Assembly (NCBI RefSeq): GCF_020921035.1
Contig: NC_063151.1
Coordinates: 30,944,934 to 31,008,933, forward strand
From: Rhodamnia argentea
Lineage: Eukaryota > Streptophyta > Magnoliopsida > Myrtales > Myrtaceae
Direction of reading: 5' to 3'
DNA: 64,000 bases
In this document: positions 44,619-56,940 of the stretch, one piece after another
How positions within the stretch are numbered: the first letter of the stretch is position 1
How the letters are laid out: every line of letters begins with the position of its first letter
The notes under the pieces: model-generated
What the model saw: only the letters and a program-made list of their open reading frames with translations
Told to the model about the DNA's origin: nothing
Databases searched by the model: none
Program-made: the position numbers and the translations under genes

Positions 44619-46515
44619 CTATCTGTCAACCTGGTTCACGGACACTGCGGGAGCTTTGGCTCCAGTTTCTTGTGCCGAAGCTGCACCTGGACATTTCCCG
44701 ATGACGACGAGCATACCGTTCTTCTGGCGGCCATCGCGTGGCGTTTCAGTGGTGACCACCGGCTGGTACTCCCTACATGGGAAGGTCCTGTTCTTTAAGC
44801 TGCCCTCCAACGCTACCTTGCCCTATAAACAAATGCATCACTTTCAAATATAGATCATAACACAATAAAGACTAAAATTGACATAAACAAAATCTAGATA
44901 AACAGGTTCTTCGAATGCCCCGGAAGCCATATCGACTTCTCTGGGGATAATTTAAGCTCTCTTTTGATTTTCGGGACGAGCCCTTAATTTCAAGGATTAT
45001 AACACGCCTATCACAATATGCAAAACAAATACCACCGTGGAACAAATAGTAACAACAGGCAGAGACTCCATGACCATCCGTTCAAACTCATGTGAAAATG
45101 AAAGATGGCGTCCACGAAAGCTTCACCTGAATCTTTGCGGGGCTAATTTCGCACACTTTCCTGCTCCTGAAGTTCAAGTTCTTGATTGGGAGACACTCCC
45201 ACCTGAAGTTGTGGTAAGCCCGGTACATCCCCGACGCCCCGGTCAGGTTCGTGAAGTTCACGAAGGCATAACCCTTGTTGGCCTTAGTCCTGATCACCAT
45301 CAAAGTCAAAATCTATCAATGGAGTATCAAATGACGAATCGAACAGCGAACCCGAGCAAAGCAAAAGATAAACCAACAATCCGTATTGCGAAGCACTAAA
45401 AACAAACAGCAAAATCAAAGGCCAAAGATCGAGCTCGTTACTTGAAGTCCACCGGAAGGTAGACGAAGTCGTACTCGGACTGGTCCTCCGCCGAATCCGC
45501 CATGGCATTCGCTTCCTCGCAGTGCTTGTCCAGTATGTACAGCAAATCTTTTCTCCTAAATCAGACATGAAACAGATGGCAAAAGCATGATCAAAACAAG
45601 CAAAAATCAGAAACAAACGGTGGAGAATGATGGTTTATGGTTTCACGCGAGGAAATATACATGTCCGCTGCATGTAGAGCAATAAATGCTCAACTAAATC
45701 GCAGAGCGTTCAGGTGTGGAACTTCGGAAGTCAAACCGACAGTAACGACCTTCCATTTCCCACTTCTGCGTTTCGACATTAGTAGCCACGAAATGAAAGA
45801 AATTCCAGCGGAAGTGAGGAAAAGAAATCAGAAGAAAAACGTACTAAAACTTGTTTAGAGAGCAAGAACACAAGGGAACGCACTTGAACTGATTAGGGAT
45901 GTTCCGAATCATGACCGTCGTGCTTCCGTTGAGTACAACCTTCGGATCATTGCGAGTAACATCGTCGCTCTTCGCATTCTCCGCAACAACGCAAGCCTTA
46001 CCAAGCACAGCTCCATCGTGACCATGTTTGTTCTCGTCGCTGCTGTCGTGTTGCCTCTGAACCCATTTTCGCTCTCCGCAGGAGGCCGTGATCAGGTTCC
46101 CGTGCCTCTGTCTCTCTCTCATCGACCGAGGAGGCACAAAGCTCCGAACACCGCCTCTCCTCCTCTCCTTGCAAAAGGGTGCTCTTGGAACCTCCGTTTT
46201 CCCGAGATTCTTCCCAAGATCACCACCGGAGACTAGGCAGGGCTTCCTCGGGGTCGCATGCTCACCGTGTCTGATGGGTCGAGTGCAGAACGTCATGCGG
46301 CGTTGAGGGTTCAGATAATAATGAACAGGCGAAGGAAGCCCCCAGCTTGCGAACACCAGGCGCGGAGGTGGAAACAGGTGGTGGTGCTGCTGGACCTTCT
46401 GGGGAGCGAGCTGAGGTGGCGTGTAAGGCTCGGCCATCGGATTCAAACGGGGTCTACCATCTCCTTCCGATGTTCTGGAGAGAAGAGAACAAGCCTCGCT
46501 GGGTTTCTGGCCCAT
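44619..46515 (-). CDS. MCT1: MEI2-like C-terminal-RRM-only RNA-binding protein, four exons
   Basis: Exons (minus strand) are 46515-45884, 45555-45442, 45289-45127 and 44822-44619, giving 370 residues. All junctions are GT-AG and in phase. The N-terminal 190 residues are Pro/His/Arg-rich and low in recognisable domains. The single MEI2-type RRM then starts TVMIRNIPNQF (about 200-210), continues KRKDLLYILDKHCEE and EYDFVYLPVDFKT, and has the RNP1-like NKGYAFVNFTN near 254-263, FRWECLPIKNLNF and CEISPAKIQGK. The tail (FPCREYQPVVTTETPRDGR) is that of the group. Only one RRM is present, so it belongs with the C-terminal-RRM-only (MCT) genes rather than full AML/TE1 proteins. The MEI2 RRM binds RNA and in relatives acts in meiosis or meristem development. 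The start was taken at the first ATG; a second in-frame Met lies 26 codons later. Confidence 0.88.
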
Positions 46516-47229
46516 GCTGCGAAAAGGTCACAATCTTCTCTCCTCGTTCCTTTTTCTGAACAGCTCTTTCTTTCCCACTGCGCTGGGGTTGGGGGAACTA
46601 GGGTTTATGGAGTTTATGTCAACTTTTCCTCCTCGTCCTTTTTTTCAAGTGGGGAAAAGCCGAAAGAGAAACAGAGTCGGGACAGAAGTTCCAAGTTGGT
46701 GATGGAGCAGAGCTCGAGGGGTCGATGATGATGATGGCGATGGGCATATGAGAGAGAGGGGTGAAGTGAAAAGTCTAGTTCTCTGCAGGGTGTTAGGTTT
46801 CACGTAAAAGGGTAAGAGATCTGGGCAATGATGGAAAGTGGGAAGATGGAGAGATTGTAGTAGTAGTCACTCCCATTCCATTTAATGCTCAGTCATCGGA
46901 AGATGACAAACCTCGGCTTCCATCGGCGGCTTCACCATTCTGAAGAGACAGCCGCGTGTAGACATATCAGACAGACAGACAATGAGAGTCTCTGCCTATC
47001 TTCACGGTGTGTTTCGGAAAAGGTAAATGAAGCGCCATTTTTACTCATTTTCCATTTTGAAAGTTTGAGATCGACAAGATGTTTCCGAATCCGATTGAAA
47101 TGTGAGAAAATAAAGATCGGTTCAAATGCAATGTTAATCAATCTCTATTGGATACTCATAAAATGTGGAACCAATCGGGATTGAGCAAACTAGACTAGAT
47201 CGGATCGATCAAGTTGGTCTGATCCTTAA
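46516..47229. other. MEI2-like gene upstream region
   Basis: Pyrimidine-rich on the minus strand near the start codon. I see no other gene. It presumably contains the promoter and leader of the minus-strand gene. Confidence 0.4.
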
Positions 47230-47912
47230 AAGGGGTGGTACGGTCCCCGGCCCCGGTAAATGGGACCGGTGACCGGGCGATCCGATAGATGAGAAGGAAC
47301 CAGGCCTCCTGGACCAAACAGCTCGGAATATATATAATTTGAAAAAAATATAAATTTTTTTGAAGAATTAGTTATCCTAATTTTCCCATCTTCTACTCGA
47401 CACTCTCCTCTCCTCTTGCTCGACGCTCGCATTTCACCTTCGCAACACGGCTACGCTTAGCGCTCGCTCCTCTCGCCTTCCCCTCTCTGGTTGCTCCTCT
47501 CACCGTCCCGCATCTCGTTCATCGGCGTCATAGCACTTCTCACTTCTCGCCGCAACTAGCGAGACCTATCGCAGCAACTAGCGTCGTCGACTCATCACTC
47601 CTCTCGCCGCTTCCCCTCCTCATCTCCATCCTAATTTAGTCATTTCTCATTATTTTGGGGTTATAAGTACTCATGCGATGATTGTACAATAGTCGTGTGT
47701 ATGTTTTATTAAGTTTGATGGTTGAGATTGAAAATCGTTAGTTTACATCCAAGAGTTAGATTTTTATAAGCAACCGGTATTAGTGGTCCCACTAGTACCG
47801 GACCACCGATCTGGGTTTGGTCCCCGGTCCCGAAAATTTGGAGATTGGGACTATCAATCCTATCCCCAATTCCATAGCGGGAACGAACCGGCCCGAACCA
47901 TGCACACCCCTA
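47230..47912. mobile_element. hAT-like element related to 1417-2052
   Basis: It starts AAGGGGTGGTACGGTCCCCGG and ends in inverted fashion with CACACCCCTA. The ends carry GGTCCCCGG and CGGTCCC motifs like the 1417-2052 element, and the body is unrelated and CT-rich. I see no target duplication, so the borders are tentative. Confidence 0.5.
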
Positions 47913-48919
47913 GAGGCAACAAATGTTGTGATGTTTCAAAAAAATGAAACGGTGACTTTTCCACCTCAATTTTTTTTTTAAGGGAAATCCTTTAACTTAT
48001 TTAACCAATTTCCTTGAAAAAAATTAGAATTAAAAAGCCTAGCTTTGTGGGATTTGAGAAAATCCCACTGAGTGAGGTTTCTTAAATATGGAAAAAGGAA
48101 AATAACATAAGGAAATGAATGATTTTAGAGGATACTAAAAATCGAAATATAAATCACAATAAATAGACACATATTATCACTAGCTAAAATAAGATTATTA
48201 ATGTCATTAGAAAGATTTGTTAAACTTTAGAGATGAAAAAACACTCAAAATATTTCGAGACTAATAAGGAAATCGTTATGTATTTAAATGGCTCATCGTC
48301 CTATTTTGTCAAATCAAGTCGTTCTAGAATGAAGAACTATATTTATTATTTTAAAAGTTATAGATGAATTAATCATGAATCGTTTATTTTTTTTAAATAT
48401 TATTCACTTAAATTTTTGTCTTTTGATAATCACATTGCTTTTTCTTTTTATTTGGGATTCCCTTTAAACAATGACCCCATTTAACGTGCGTACCAACTAC
48501 CGTGATGCCTCGGTCGACCACCTCAGCAAAGAACAAATCTAGAGAGGGCCACCGCATGTGTCATAACGAGGTAAATGTTGTCACGTTTCATTCGATTTTT
48601 TTTTTTTATATCTTATTCATATTAACTCGAATTAACGTTATCACGTTTCATTTGACCAATCCAGTCGAAATTGGCTTGGTATCATCTGTAATAATACACA
48701 CAAGGTGAGAATTTATGAAATCGAGCAATATTTATATTCACGTTTCATTCGTACACAGTACCAACCAAAGAATGAAATATAACCCGAGGTTTAGACAGTG
48801 TCTTTGGTACCAACCAAAGAATGAATGGGTATATTATTTAAGATTTGTGAGGTTCACGTTGAAAATCTATTTATGACAAAAATAGTTTCGATTAAGGGAA
48901 TAGGATTAGGTTCGGTAGC
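47913..48919. other. AT-rich spacer
   Basis: No gene seen. An 18-base phrase, TACCAACCAAAGAATGAA, occurs twice (near 48759 and 48808). Confidence 0.45.
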
Positions 48920-48928
48920 GATGAGAAA

Positions 48929-49400
48929 GGAGGCAATTACCAAAAAAGTCATGAACCTATTGCAATTGTGCCAATTTAGCCTTAAACTTTTTTTGCCTGT
49001 CAATTCAATCCTAAAATTTTTGTAATTATGCCAATTCAGTCAATTTGATTGGCCGACGATGACATAGATAATTTCTAGTAAGAATGTAATAATTTTCAAT
49101 TTTTTTATTTAATCTGGTATCGGATCTAGCCGGCGGCCGACAACCTCCAGCTAGCCCTAACAAATAAAAAGAAAAGAAAAAAAGATAGAAAAAGATTACT
49201 AAAATTTTCAGAAAAATATTAAAAGTATTACTAAAAATTGTCCAAGTTAGTGCTAGCGACGCTATGTCAACGCCGATCGGGCAAGTGGATTGAATTGGCA
49301 CAATTGCAAAAGTTTTAGAACTCAAATGGCAAAAAAAAAAAAGGTTTAAAAATGAATTTATACAATTGCAATAGATCCAAGATTTTTTTTATGATTTTTT
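48929..49400. mobile_element. Family A MITE with perfect 9-bp target duplication
   Basis: GATGAGAAA flanks both sides (48920-48928 and 49401-49409). The left arm has ATTACCAAAAAAGTCATGAA and CTATTGCAATTGTGCC. The right arm has the inverted CAATTGCAATAGATCC and an A/T-rich end. The centre has a short GC-rich block (AGCCGGCGGCCGAC). The 9-bp duplication supports placing family A in the Mutator superfamily. This is the best-preserved copy in the window. There is no transposase. Confidence 0.8.
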
Positions 49401-49409
49401 GATGAGAAA

Positions 49410-50810
49410 TTTTTTTTTTTTTTTTTTTTACGTAAGTATCATGCCCGTGTTCCATAAAAGGCACTAAAGTTCCATTATGCCGTGACTACAGGGCCAGCAG
49501 ACTCAGCACTAATTTTCAAATGAAGAGCAAATTATCATCTAGACTCGATCCGTTGCAAACAAGGTTAGACTCGATCCGTCATGTCCGAATACGCGAGAGT
49601 TTCCCATTTTCATCTGGGTTGACCTTGAGAAAATTAGGGTTTCTCTACTTTCACCTGAATCCTTTCTAACTTCTGCAGTTCCTGCTTGCATTGTTCCCGT
49701 TTGACTCCGACGCAGAGAAGAGAGCTATACCCCTCCTCCATGTTTGCTATCTGCGAGTAAGAAGCAGCCTCGTTCCTTGTGCTGTGCTTTTCAGTTTTCT
49801 TCTTTATGAACTTCACCTTCACACACATGCATGCATGCTCATCCACAGTTGCGCTGTATTTTGCACACAACATGCATCCCGGTGTTTGCTTTCCAGGTTG
49901 GTGTCTTTTGAGCCACAATCGTTTCATGCAAAACTGACTCCAATCTGTGCTCTGATAAGGCTTTTCCGTACAAACCCTACCAACGCAAACACACGAACGA
50001 GCAAAAGCTAAAACCATGTAAGTTGACTTATGCCAGAGATGGGGTTTAGTGGGTTTTGACCATTCCTTTCTCGGCATACTTCAGCTCTTTTGTCATTGGA
50101 TTTATGTATGTGCCGATGAATAATCAACGAGCAGATATAACATTCTCAATATGCATGTGTCAAAGGCTCAAGTAGTAAGGAAAGATACACATGTATACCA
50201 TTCTCCAGATCAATCTCTGAGTCTCTGTCCCAAGAGAGGACGAGCCAAAGTGAGCTCTTGGCGGCTGAACATGTGCCCAGTCTGCAAATTCTTCTCTTCT
50301 GATGATGGTTCTTTTTGACTCTGCGGCACTTTTTGGACATGTATTTTCTTGGTCAAAGACTCTGAGTCCTTGGAGATATTTCACGTTCATATGTCGGAAA
50401 AAGATGCAGAATAACATCCCTCTCCCTCTCTCTGTCCCTCTGAAACGTGAATCTGCTTGTGCCTGCGAGGGAAAGATTATGCAGCAAATCTCTGTTTTTC
50501 AAGCTTCGCTCTATCTCTGCCTTTTCACCCCTGGGGGGTTGACCTTCTTCTTGCGCAGATGTTTTTGCTTGTTTTTGCTTGTTTTGGCCAACTCCAACAC
50601 AGACAAAGAAGGCAATGCCATCCTCCATGTTTTGCTCTTCGCATGTAAAAGGTCTTCGTTTCTCGTGTCTTGTAGTGTTTGCATTCGTTCTTTTCTATGA
50701 GTTCACTTCGTGAACGTGGTCTGTACGTGCTACGCCTGCAATGATGTGATTCTTTTTCTAGGTTCGACACGTAAATCGCCATCCTAAATAATAATGCAGG
50801 ACGCATGTAA
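49410..50810. other. Spacer with related minus-strand short frames
   Basis: On the minus strand near 49690-49760 and 50580-50630, two short frames begin MEEGYSSLLCVGV and MEDGIAFFVCVGV. Their DNA is similar over about 60 bases around the start (AAACATGGAGGA). This suggests a local duplication. Neither frame resembles a known protein and I do not call a gene. Confidence 0.35.
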
Positions 50811-53744
50811 CAACTAATTAATGGGCAGTGGATTTTATAATCTATATACTAAGTAGATCTATCAACTAAACGAATGGATCGGGTCGGATTGAAAATAATC
50901 TGACCTAAAAATATACCCATTTCCATTCAAGACAAATCTCGTAACCCCATATCCAACCCAAAGTATATTCCTAATAAAATTCCATAACTCAATCTAGGAA
51001 AACTCATATAATACCCAAACTAAGGTTAGAGTGCAAAGTGAGTTAGCGCGAGATTGAGTGAAGACGAAAGAAAAAGAAGAGAGAGTTAAAGAGGTGGTTC
51101 GAGGTTAAGTTAGTTGTAAACCCATTTACAACCCATTTACAACTCATTTAATACTCATATTATGTTTAAACCTTATGACCAAATTGTTGAATATAACTAT
51201 ACGAAATGAGTATATTAACCCCTTTTGATAGGTCTAATACCAAGAAATGTTTTTTTTTTTTTTGTCAAATATACTAAGGCATGTTTTGTCTGGACTAAAA
51301 TGGATTATTCATCAATTAAATTACACGACCTATAATTTTCTCTCTGCGCAATTATTTCATTTCAAAAGTAATGGGAAGTCCATGAATTCAGCTACCTAGT
51401 CTTAGGAGCAAAATGCAATCATAAGAGATCACTAAATTTGAGTTGGGTGTGGCCGAATCACCGATTTCAGAGTGTCTAAAGCAAAAGCCCAATCGCAGCA
51501 TTTGGGTCGACTCTGTCATTATCTAGGGCAAGCTTTTCTCTTCTTGGGTCCAAAGCCCACCCAGCTAGGCCCGGTCGTTTTTGTGAGGAAGATTGGTTGC
51601 GCATATTCACTAAAATGCTTTGTGAAAGACTAAAGTCTTCCAACCAAAAAAAGAGACTAAGTCTATATTTTCCTCAGAAAACAATTTATATCTCATTAGA
51701 TTTACGAAAATGTCGAAGCACACCATAGAAAGAATCAACAAAAGATATAGGCATAAGTTAGTGATATACGAAAAATACATTTGTAATTTCTTGATCGCAG
51801 TTAATTTCCGACCGTTGTCATCAACTCGACTTAAATATTAGAGGCAGACTAACAGTTTGATGTCCTTTTCGATGTGCTTAATTATTTAAAGAGATGTATG
51901 CCTTAGGCAAACATGATTAAAAAAATTTGGACTAGATCTTAGCATTCTTCCTTACGTACTCGAAACTTCGAAAGAATTCTTCGCAGGACGCCAAAAGGCT
52001 ATTATCGAGGATCTTTGTGAGCATAAAATTAGAGATTATAATCTTGGGTTTCCTCCAACGTCTAAGGCAAAAGGAGAGGAACAGTGGACAACCGGCAACC
52101 CACTTAGCATTATGAAACGCCGGATGTCCTTACACCATTCTTAACTACAGACAATATGATTAGCGTTGTCTTGCACTACCTAAAGACGCGAACTATAAGG
52201 TCTAACCACGTCAGGTCGTGAATAACATGAGGTCATGAACTGATTAGCGATATAATTACCCAAGGGGGTGTTTAGTGCATAAAAACGAAATTAAGCAAAA
52301 GTCGTAGAGGAGAGGAAACGGGGTTTGGTAATTGTCTGCTGTAGCGGAAACCTCATGTTGGTCATGATGGAGACCTTCCTGATTGAAGAGTTTGTAGGAT
52401 ACACACAGCCTTTTCTGGTCGTGAATTCCTCATCGACACGCCAACTTTTCGCGGTTGAAAAGAGCGAGGGAATTCACACTTTTATGTTTTTTCCATATGA
52501 ACGACTATTAAGCCTAATAAAAGTGTTTTGGTAGGTTGAAAAAAAAATCATGCACCATCGTCTAAATCATTGCATCAAACATAGGTTAAAACCGTCCTTT
52601 AATTTTGTCGTCTATCATATCCAGATGGGCACAGGCGACACGTTTAATATTCACGTCTTGACGGGCAACTTAAAAGATGCACCTCACATGTTCATTTACT
52701 CGATCAATGCATATTCTTACAAGTGTAGGCAATCAAATGTGGCAAGATTTTTTTTTCTTTTTTTTTTGTGGTAGTTGAGGACAATATCCTCAATTGCTAT
52801 GATCGGACTCGTCTTAACTCACATGATTGGATGGATGTATTCTCAAGTCATTCTTTTCATATGACAAAAAGCTCCACCTTAAGTAGGTAAATAATGGGCC
52901 AATGAAATAATTCAGTACCTCCATAGATCGTTTGAACCACGGCAGATGACCTAATCATGAAATTTGTCACACTAGATGGCGTGCAAAGAATCGAACATAT
53001 GCAGTACGCTATCCGGAGGACAAGCCACTCAAATTCTTAACCGATGAGCCAATCCCATGGAATATATATTTGGCTCAATTGCAAACCAAACCAGACCTCT
53101 TTCCATATTGAAACCAAACCAAACTCCATTGATTCACATTCTTGGTTAGGTTTGTCGAATGTGACACGACTTTTGTCCATCCCTACGAACCTATCGCTTG
53201 AATATAATGTTGTCATCGGTGAATGTCAGCGCCGACTTCAATATTAACTTTGACATTCGTTCTAGCCTGCCAAAACAAAGAATTAAAACCCTAGGGGTGA
53301 CTAGCAGTAGCTCCCATTATTAACATCGATCTAGCCCTAATTAACGGTGACTTTTCGTTGGCCTTTACGACGTGTAAAAGTCAATGGTGTGGCTCGTTTT
53401 GTCTTAATTGGAAGAGAGGGGTGGTCGGGACTCATTGGTCATTACTGTTCATAATTGCTCCCATTCCTATCGAGCGACCAATACTTCGTCTACGTGTTGC
53501 CCCGAATGACCCTGTCCCCAACAGTTAAGTTCGGTCGCTTTCTCCTCGTGCGACCAGCTAATTAGCAACGCATTCTGCTCGGCCTTGATAGATACTCTTT
53601 TCCTATCATTATGTCTGAAAGAGAAATTTAGAGATTTCTTACGTGCAGAATGTCAATTTCACAAGGAACGTGAACATTTATTATGTAGAACGAATCTCAC
53701 ACGAAAGTTTTGCATTAGTTTTAAGATGGGAAGTACTGTGCAGA
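50811..53744. other. AT-rich intergenic DNA, no gene seen
   Basis: Numerous short frames but no recognisable protein, splice structure or intact repeat ends. Short homopolymer tracts lie near 51250 and 52750. Confidence 0.45.
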
Positions 53745-54260
53745 CAGTGCTAAACGCATGAATTTGTGCAATCAAGTCCTAAACATTTCTTGATGGGTGC
53801 AATTCAGGCCTTCTGGTGAGGTCACGGCCAAATTTTTTAATTGTGTTACATATATGTGGCTTGACGTGGAGTTGATGTGGCGCGACGATAGGAAAAGCCT
53901 AAAATTGAAAAATCCAAGAAAAAAAAAGTAATTTAAAAAAAGTCAAATAAAAGGCCAAGAATTTGAAAAACAAATAAAAGGAAAAATGAAAGATAATCTA
54001 ACCAAGGAGAGATTAACCAAAAAAAAACTAACCTTTTTGGGGGGGTTGTTGGGGGAGGACTGAGAGAGAGAATGAGACCGATTTGTTCACCCGAAGTCAC
54101 TGATAAGGGTTGGGGACCCTGATCGAGGGTAGGCCAGGGCATGTAAGCCCTCGCCTAGCCTCCATATGAGCAAGGGCTCGCGCCCTCGTACGCGGTTGGC
54201 TCCACCGCCAGCCAACATGGCCCGAGGGCTCACATCTCCCGCTGGCGATCCGGGGTGGGC
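53745..54260. mobile_element. Truncated family A-like element plus GC-rich block
   Basis: The phrases GTGCAATCAAGTCCTAAAC and GGTGCAATTCAGGCC resemble family A left ends, followed by GTGGCTTGACGTGG. A GC-rich block at 54110-54260 has inverted phrases (CGAGGGTAGGCCAGGGC and GCCCTCGCCTAGCC). The right end is missing or too diverged to see. Confidence 0.4.
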
Positions 54261-55370
54261 CTCGAAACACCCCTCCTATCCTGACGTTGCTCTCTCCAAC
54301 TTGACTTTCTTTGATTCGATTATACATTCTCAAATGTTTACAACTTGATTGTATATTGGGCCAAACATGTAGGGACTTTTGATGCATTTCTTTCCTTAAA
54401 TAAAAATAACGTTTTTGCTGCAGCTCTTGCTGAGTGACAATATCAGCCACTCAACCCCAGCTTATAACTCGAGGACAATAACATATGCCTCTTCAAAAAG
54501 TAGGTCGAGACAGTATAATCATATGGTTTCAGCTACTATCTTCTTTCCCTTTATTTTATAGCGGTTATTCTCCGTTATGCAAGGTCAACAATTATTTCTG
54601 GATGAAAGTAGTTCATAATGAAGGACCGAAGTTTGTCCCCTACAACACAAGCCCCCTCATGTTGGAAAATGATTCGTGGCTTTTTCCCAGACACATTGGC
54701 CGCCCCACATTGAATACATCCACATCATGCATCCGACTGCCCAATTCACATAATAAAGAACCAATCCACGTTCATCTACCAACTTAAAATTTCCAAAGAA
54801 ATAACCGAAATCTCGCCTATTTATGTTTATATGTACGGCGATTCGTCTGGGAACATAGCATGACTCGGGCGCTAAAACTAGACAATCCCTCGAGAGAGAG
54901 TTTTGATTAGGTCTCTATGTCGCCGGCTGGTTCGATACACGTCCCTTTTTTTTAAAGTTATGAACCATTATGCGAAGGAGATATGCCTAGGACCATGTTA
55001 TTATATTTATTCTTTTGATTAATGTTCATGGACCTACATCGACTTAAGTGTGGTGGTTATGGTGGACTGCCCCTCTGGACACAGCGCCAGGACACACACT
55101 TGCACATGTTTAGTCTCAGTCCAAGGCACTATCCGTATCTGTCCCAACGAAATAAATATAATCAAAGCTCTATCATCTTGTGTCGACAGATTCATAATGC
55201 TTGGGTTCCATCCGAAGATCGCAACTTTATTGTGCAGATTTCCATCTTTTGGTGCGCGAGTTTTCCACGTAATTGATGTATACGACTCTCGACTCGTTCT
55301 TGACTTGGACCTAACGTAATAGAGAAATTTAAAAAGACCGAATCCTTGTTTATCGCACATAATTAACTAA
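54261..55370. other. Intergenic, no gene seen
   Basis: Only short unrelated frames on both strands. Nothing else is supported. Confidence 0.4.
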
Positions 55371-55519
55371 GGGAAATACTTTCCTGACGGTACTATTAAG
55401 GACGATACAATCTCAATCGTAAACCCACATACCATCATCCCGTGTTTTGCATAGCACTTATTGATTGAGAGATCGTGCGATCAAAAATAATTAACAATAC
55501 CGTCAGGGTAACATCTTCC
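55371..55519. mobile_element. Short MITE, family D copy 2
   Basis: It begins GGGAAATACTTTCCTGACGG. The right end reversed reads GGAAGATGTTACCCTGACGG, giving imperfect inverted ends that share CCTGACGGTA. The interior aligns with 33266-33420. It is 149 bp with no coding capacity. Confidence 0.65.
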
Positions 55520-56267
55520 ATTACCTAAACCGGGAAGGCGTATTTTGAAAAGGTTCGAAAAAGCAACAGCTCTCGTGCCACACCAATCTCAAGAAACACA
55601 TCTAAACGTTGCCGATGTACCAAACCTAAGAAGTAGGCGGCGACATTTGTTTATGTGTATATCTCCCGGAAGACTAGGGTTGTGGAAACTTGCATCTACT
55701 TCTTGGCCTCATAATGAAACCCCTCTAGGGCAAAACTGACTTGACGAAAATAATGCGATAAGCGTTCTCTCGATCATGCGGGATGTTCGGCTTTTGAGTG
55801 ACAAAATCATAAGATTACGCATAATGCCCACCATCGAGCTTCTAAAGTTGAGATGGACGGTTCATCGATCCATGCACATCGCACGTACATTATTACAGAA
55901 GAGGGCATGCATGGCGTCAATCTCAGTTGCATGAGAATGTGTGGAAACCCTAATAAAAAAAATCATTGCGTCCCGGTTTGGCCTGGCCTCGTTCAGTGGA
56001 TCACGAGACGGACACCTGACCGGTGTGCGTGGAGACACAGAAGAAAAGGACAAAAATTCGAGTTGCTCAACTTTGACTTGATGTACAAGCCCAAAAGTTT
56101 TCTAGAGGAAATGGCTATGCCCACTCAACCTTAACTCGAATATAAATTTGGAGAGCACATTGGTCAAGAATTTCTATGACGACGGGAAAGTTTATTTGAC
56201 ATGAATGGGCAAATCTAGAACTCACGAATCACCTTGCCATTAACATTATATACATCAGTTGGAGAGA
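55520..56267. other. Intergenic, no gene seen
   Basis: A few short open frames (for example 55853-56134) with no recognisable domain. Confidence 0.4.
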
Positions 56268-56660
56268 AAAATTACCAAAAAAGCCGTAAACATATTTTTA
56301 TTGTGTCAATTCAATCATAAATTTTTTTATACCAATCAAATTCTTTGCTTTTATGCCAATTTAGTCATCAATCTTTTGTATTTGTGTTGATTCAATCCTT
56401 TCGACTAATTTTGACCGTGACGCACGTGACGCCAATGTGAATTTATTTATTTTTCTTTATTTTCTTCTCTTCTTCTTCTTTCTCGGGTCAATCACCGAAT
56501 CTCGGCGATGGCCAAAGATCGGCCAAAAGCGAAGACGGGGGAGGCTGGCCCGAGAGGCACCTGGTGAGGCGCTCGGCCATGAGGGAGTCTTACACTTTGG
56601 TTTCGCCAGTTGATCCCGGCATCGGTGAATCGGCTTGGACCTTGACAAGCTGTGGTAGGA
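56268..56660. mobile_element. Truncated family A MITE with GC-rich stretch
   Basis: AAAATTACCAAAAAAGCCGT begins a family A left end, with TTGTGTCAATTCAATC and later ATTTTGACCGTGACGC. A GC-rich block follows (56500-56660). The right terminus is not found; the next CCGGTTCC-rich element abuts it. Confidence 0.5.
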
Positions 56661-56940
56661 GCTAGACAATGCCAAATGGACCCGTGGGCCCGGAACCGCC
56701 GGTTCCGGGCCGGTTCCAACCCGGTTTAAAAAAAAAAAAAAAGGGAATAGGTTTGATAAAAAGAGTAATTAGGCTTTGGAACCGGAACCGGCCCGAAACC
56801 GGCGGTTCTAAACCTGGAACCGGAACCAGCTCTTCAAGGGCCGGTTCCGGTTCCACCTTTTTTTGGAACCGGAACCGCCGGTTCCTGAACCGGAACCAGA
56901 GGTTCCGTCGAACCGGCCCCCTCTAGTAGGAGCGTCCGAT
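56661..56940. repeat. GGTTCCGG-rich palindromic block
   Basis: GGAACCGG and CCGGTTCC alternate more than ten times in both orientations around a poly-A/AT core. The vocabulary matches the subterminal repeats of the hAT-like elements at 1417 and 47230, so it is probably a deletion derivative. The Pro/Glu-rich frames through it are repeat artefacts. Confidence 0.6.
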
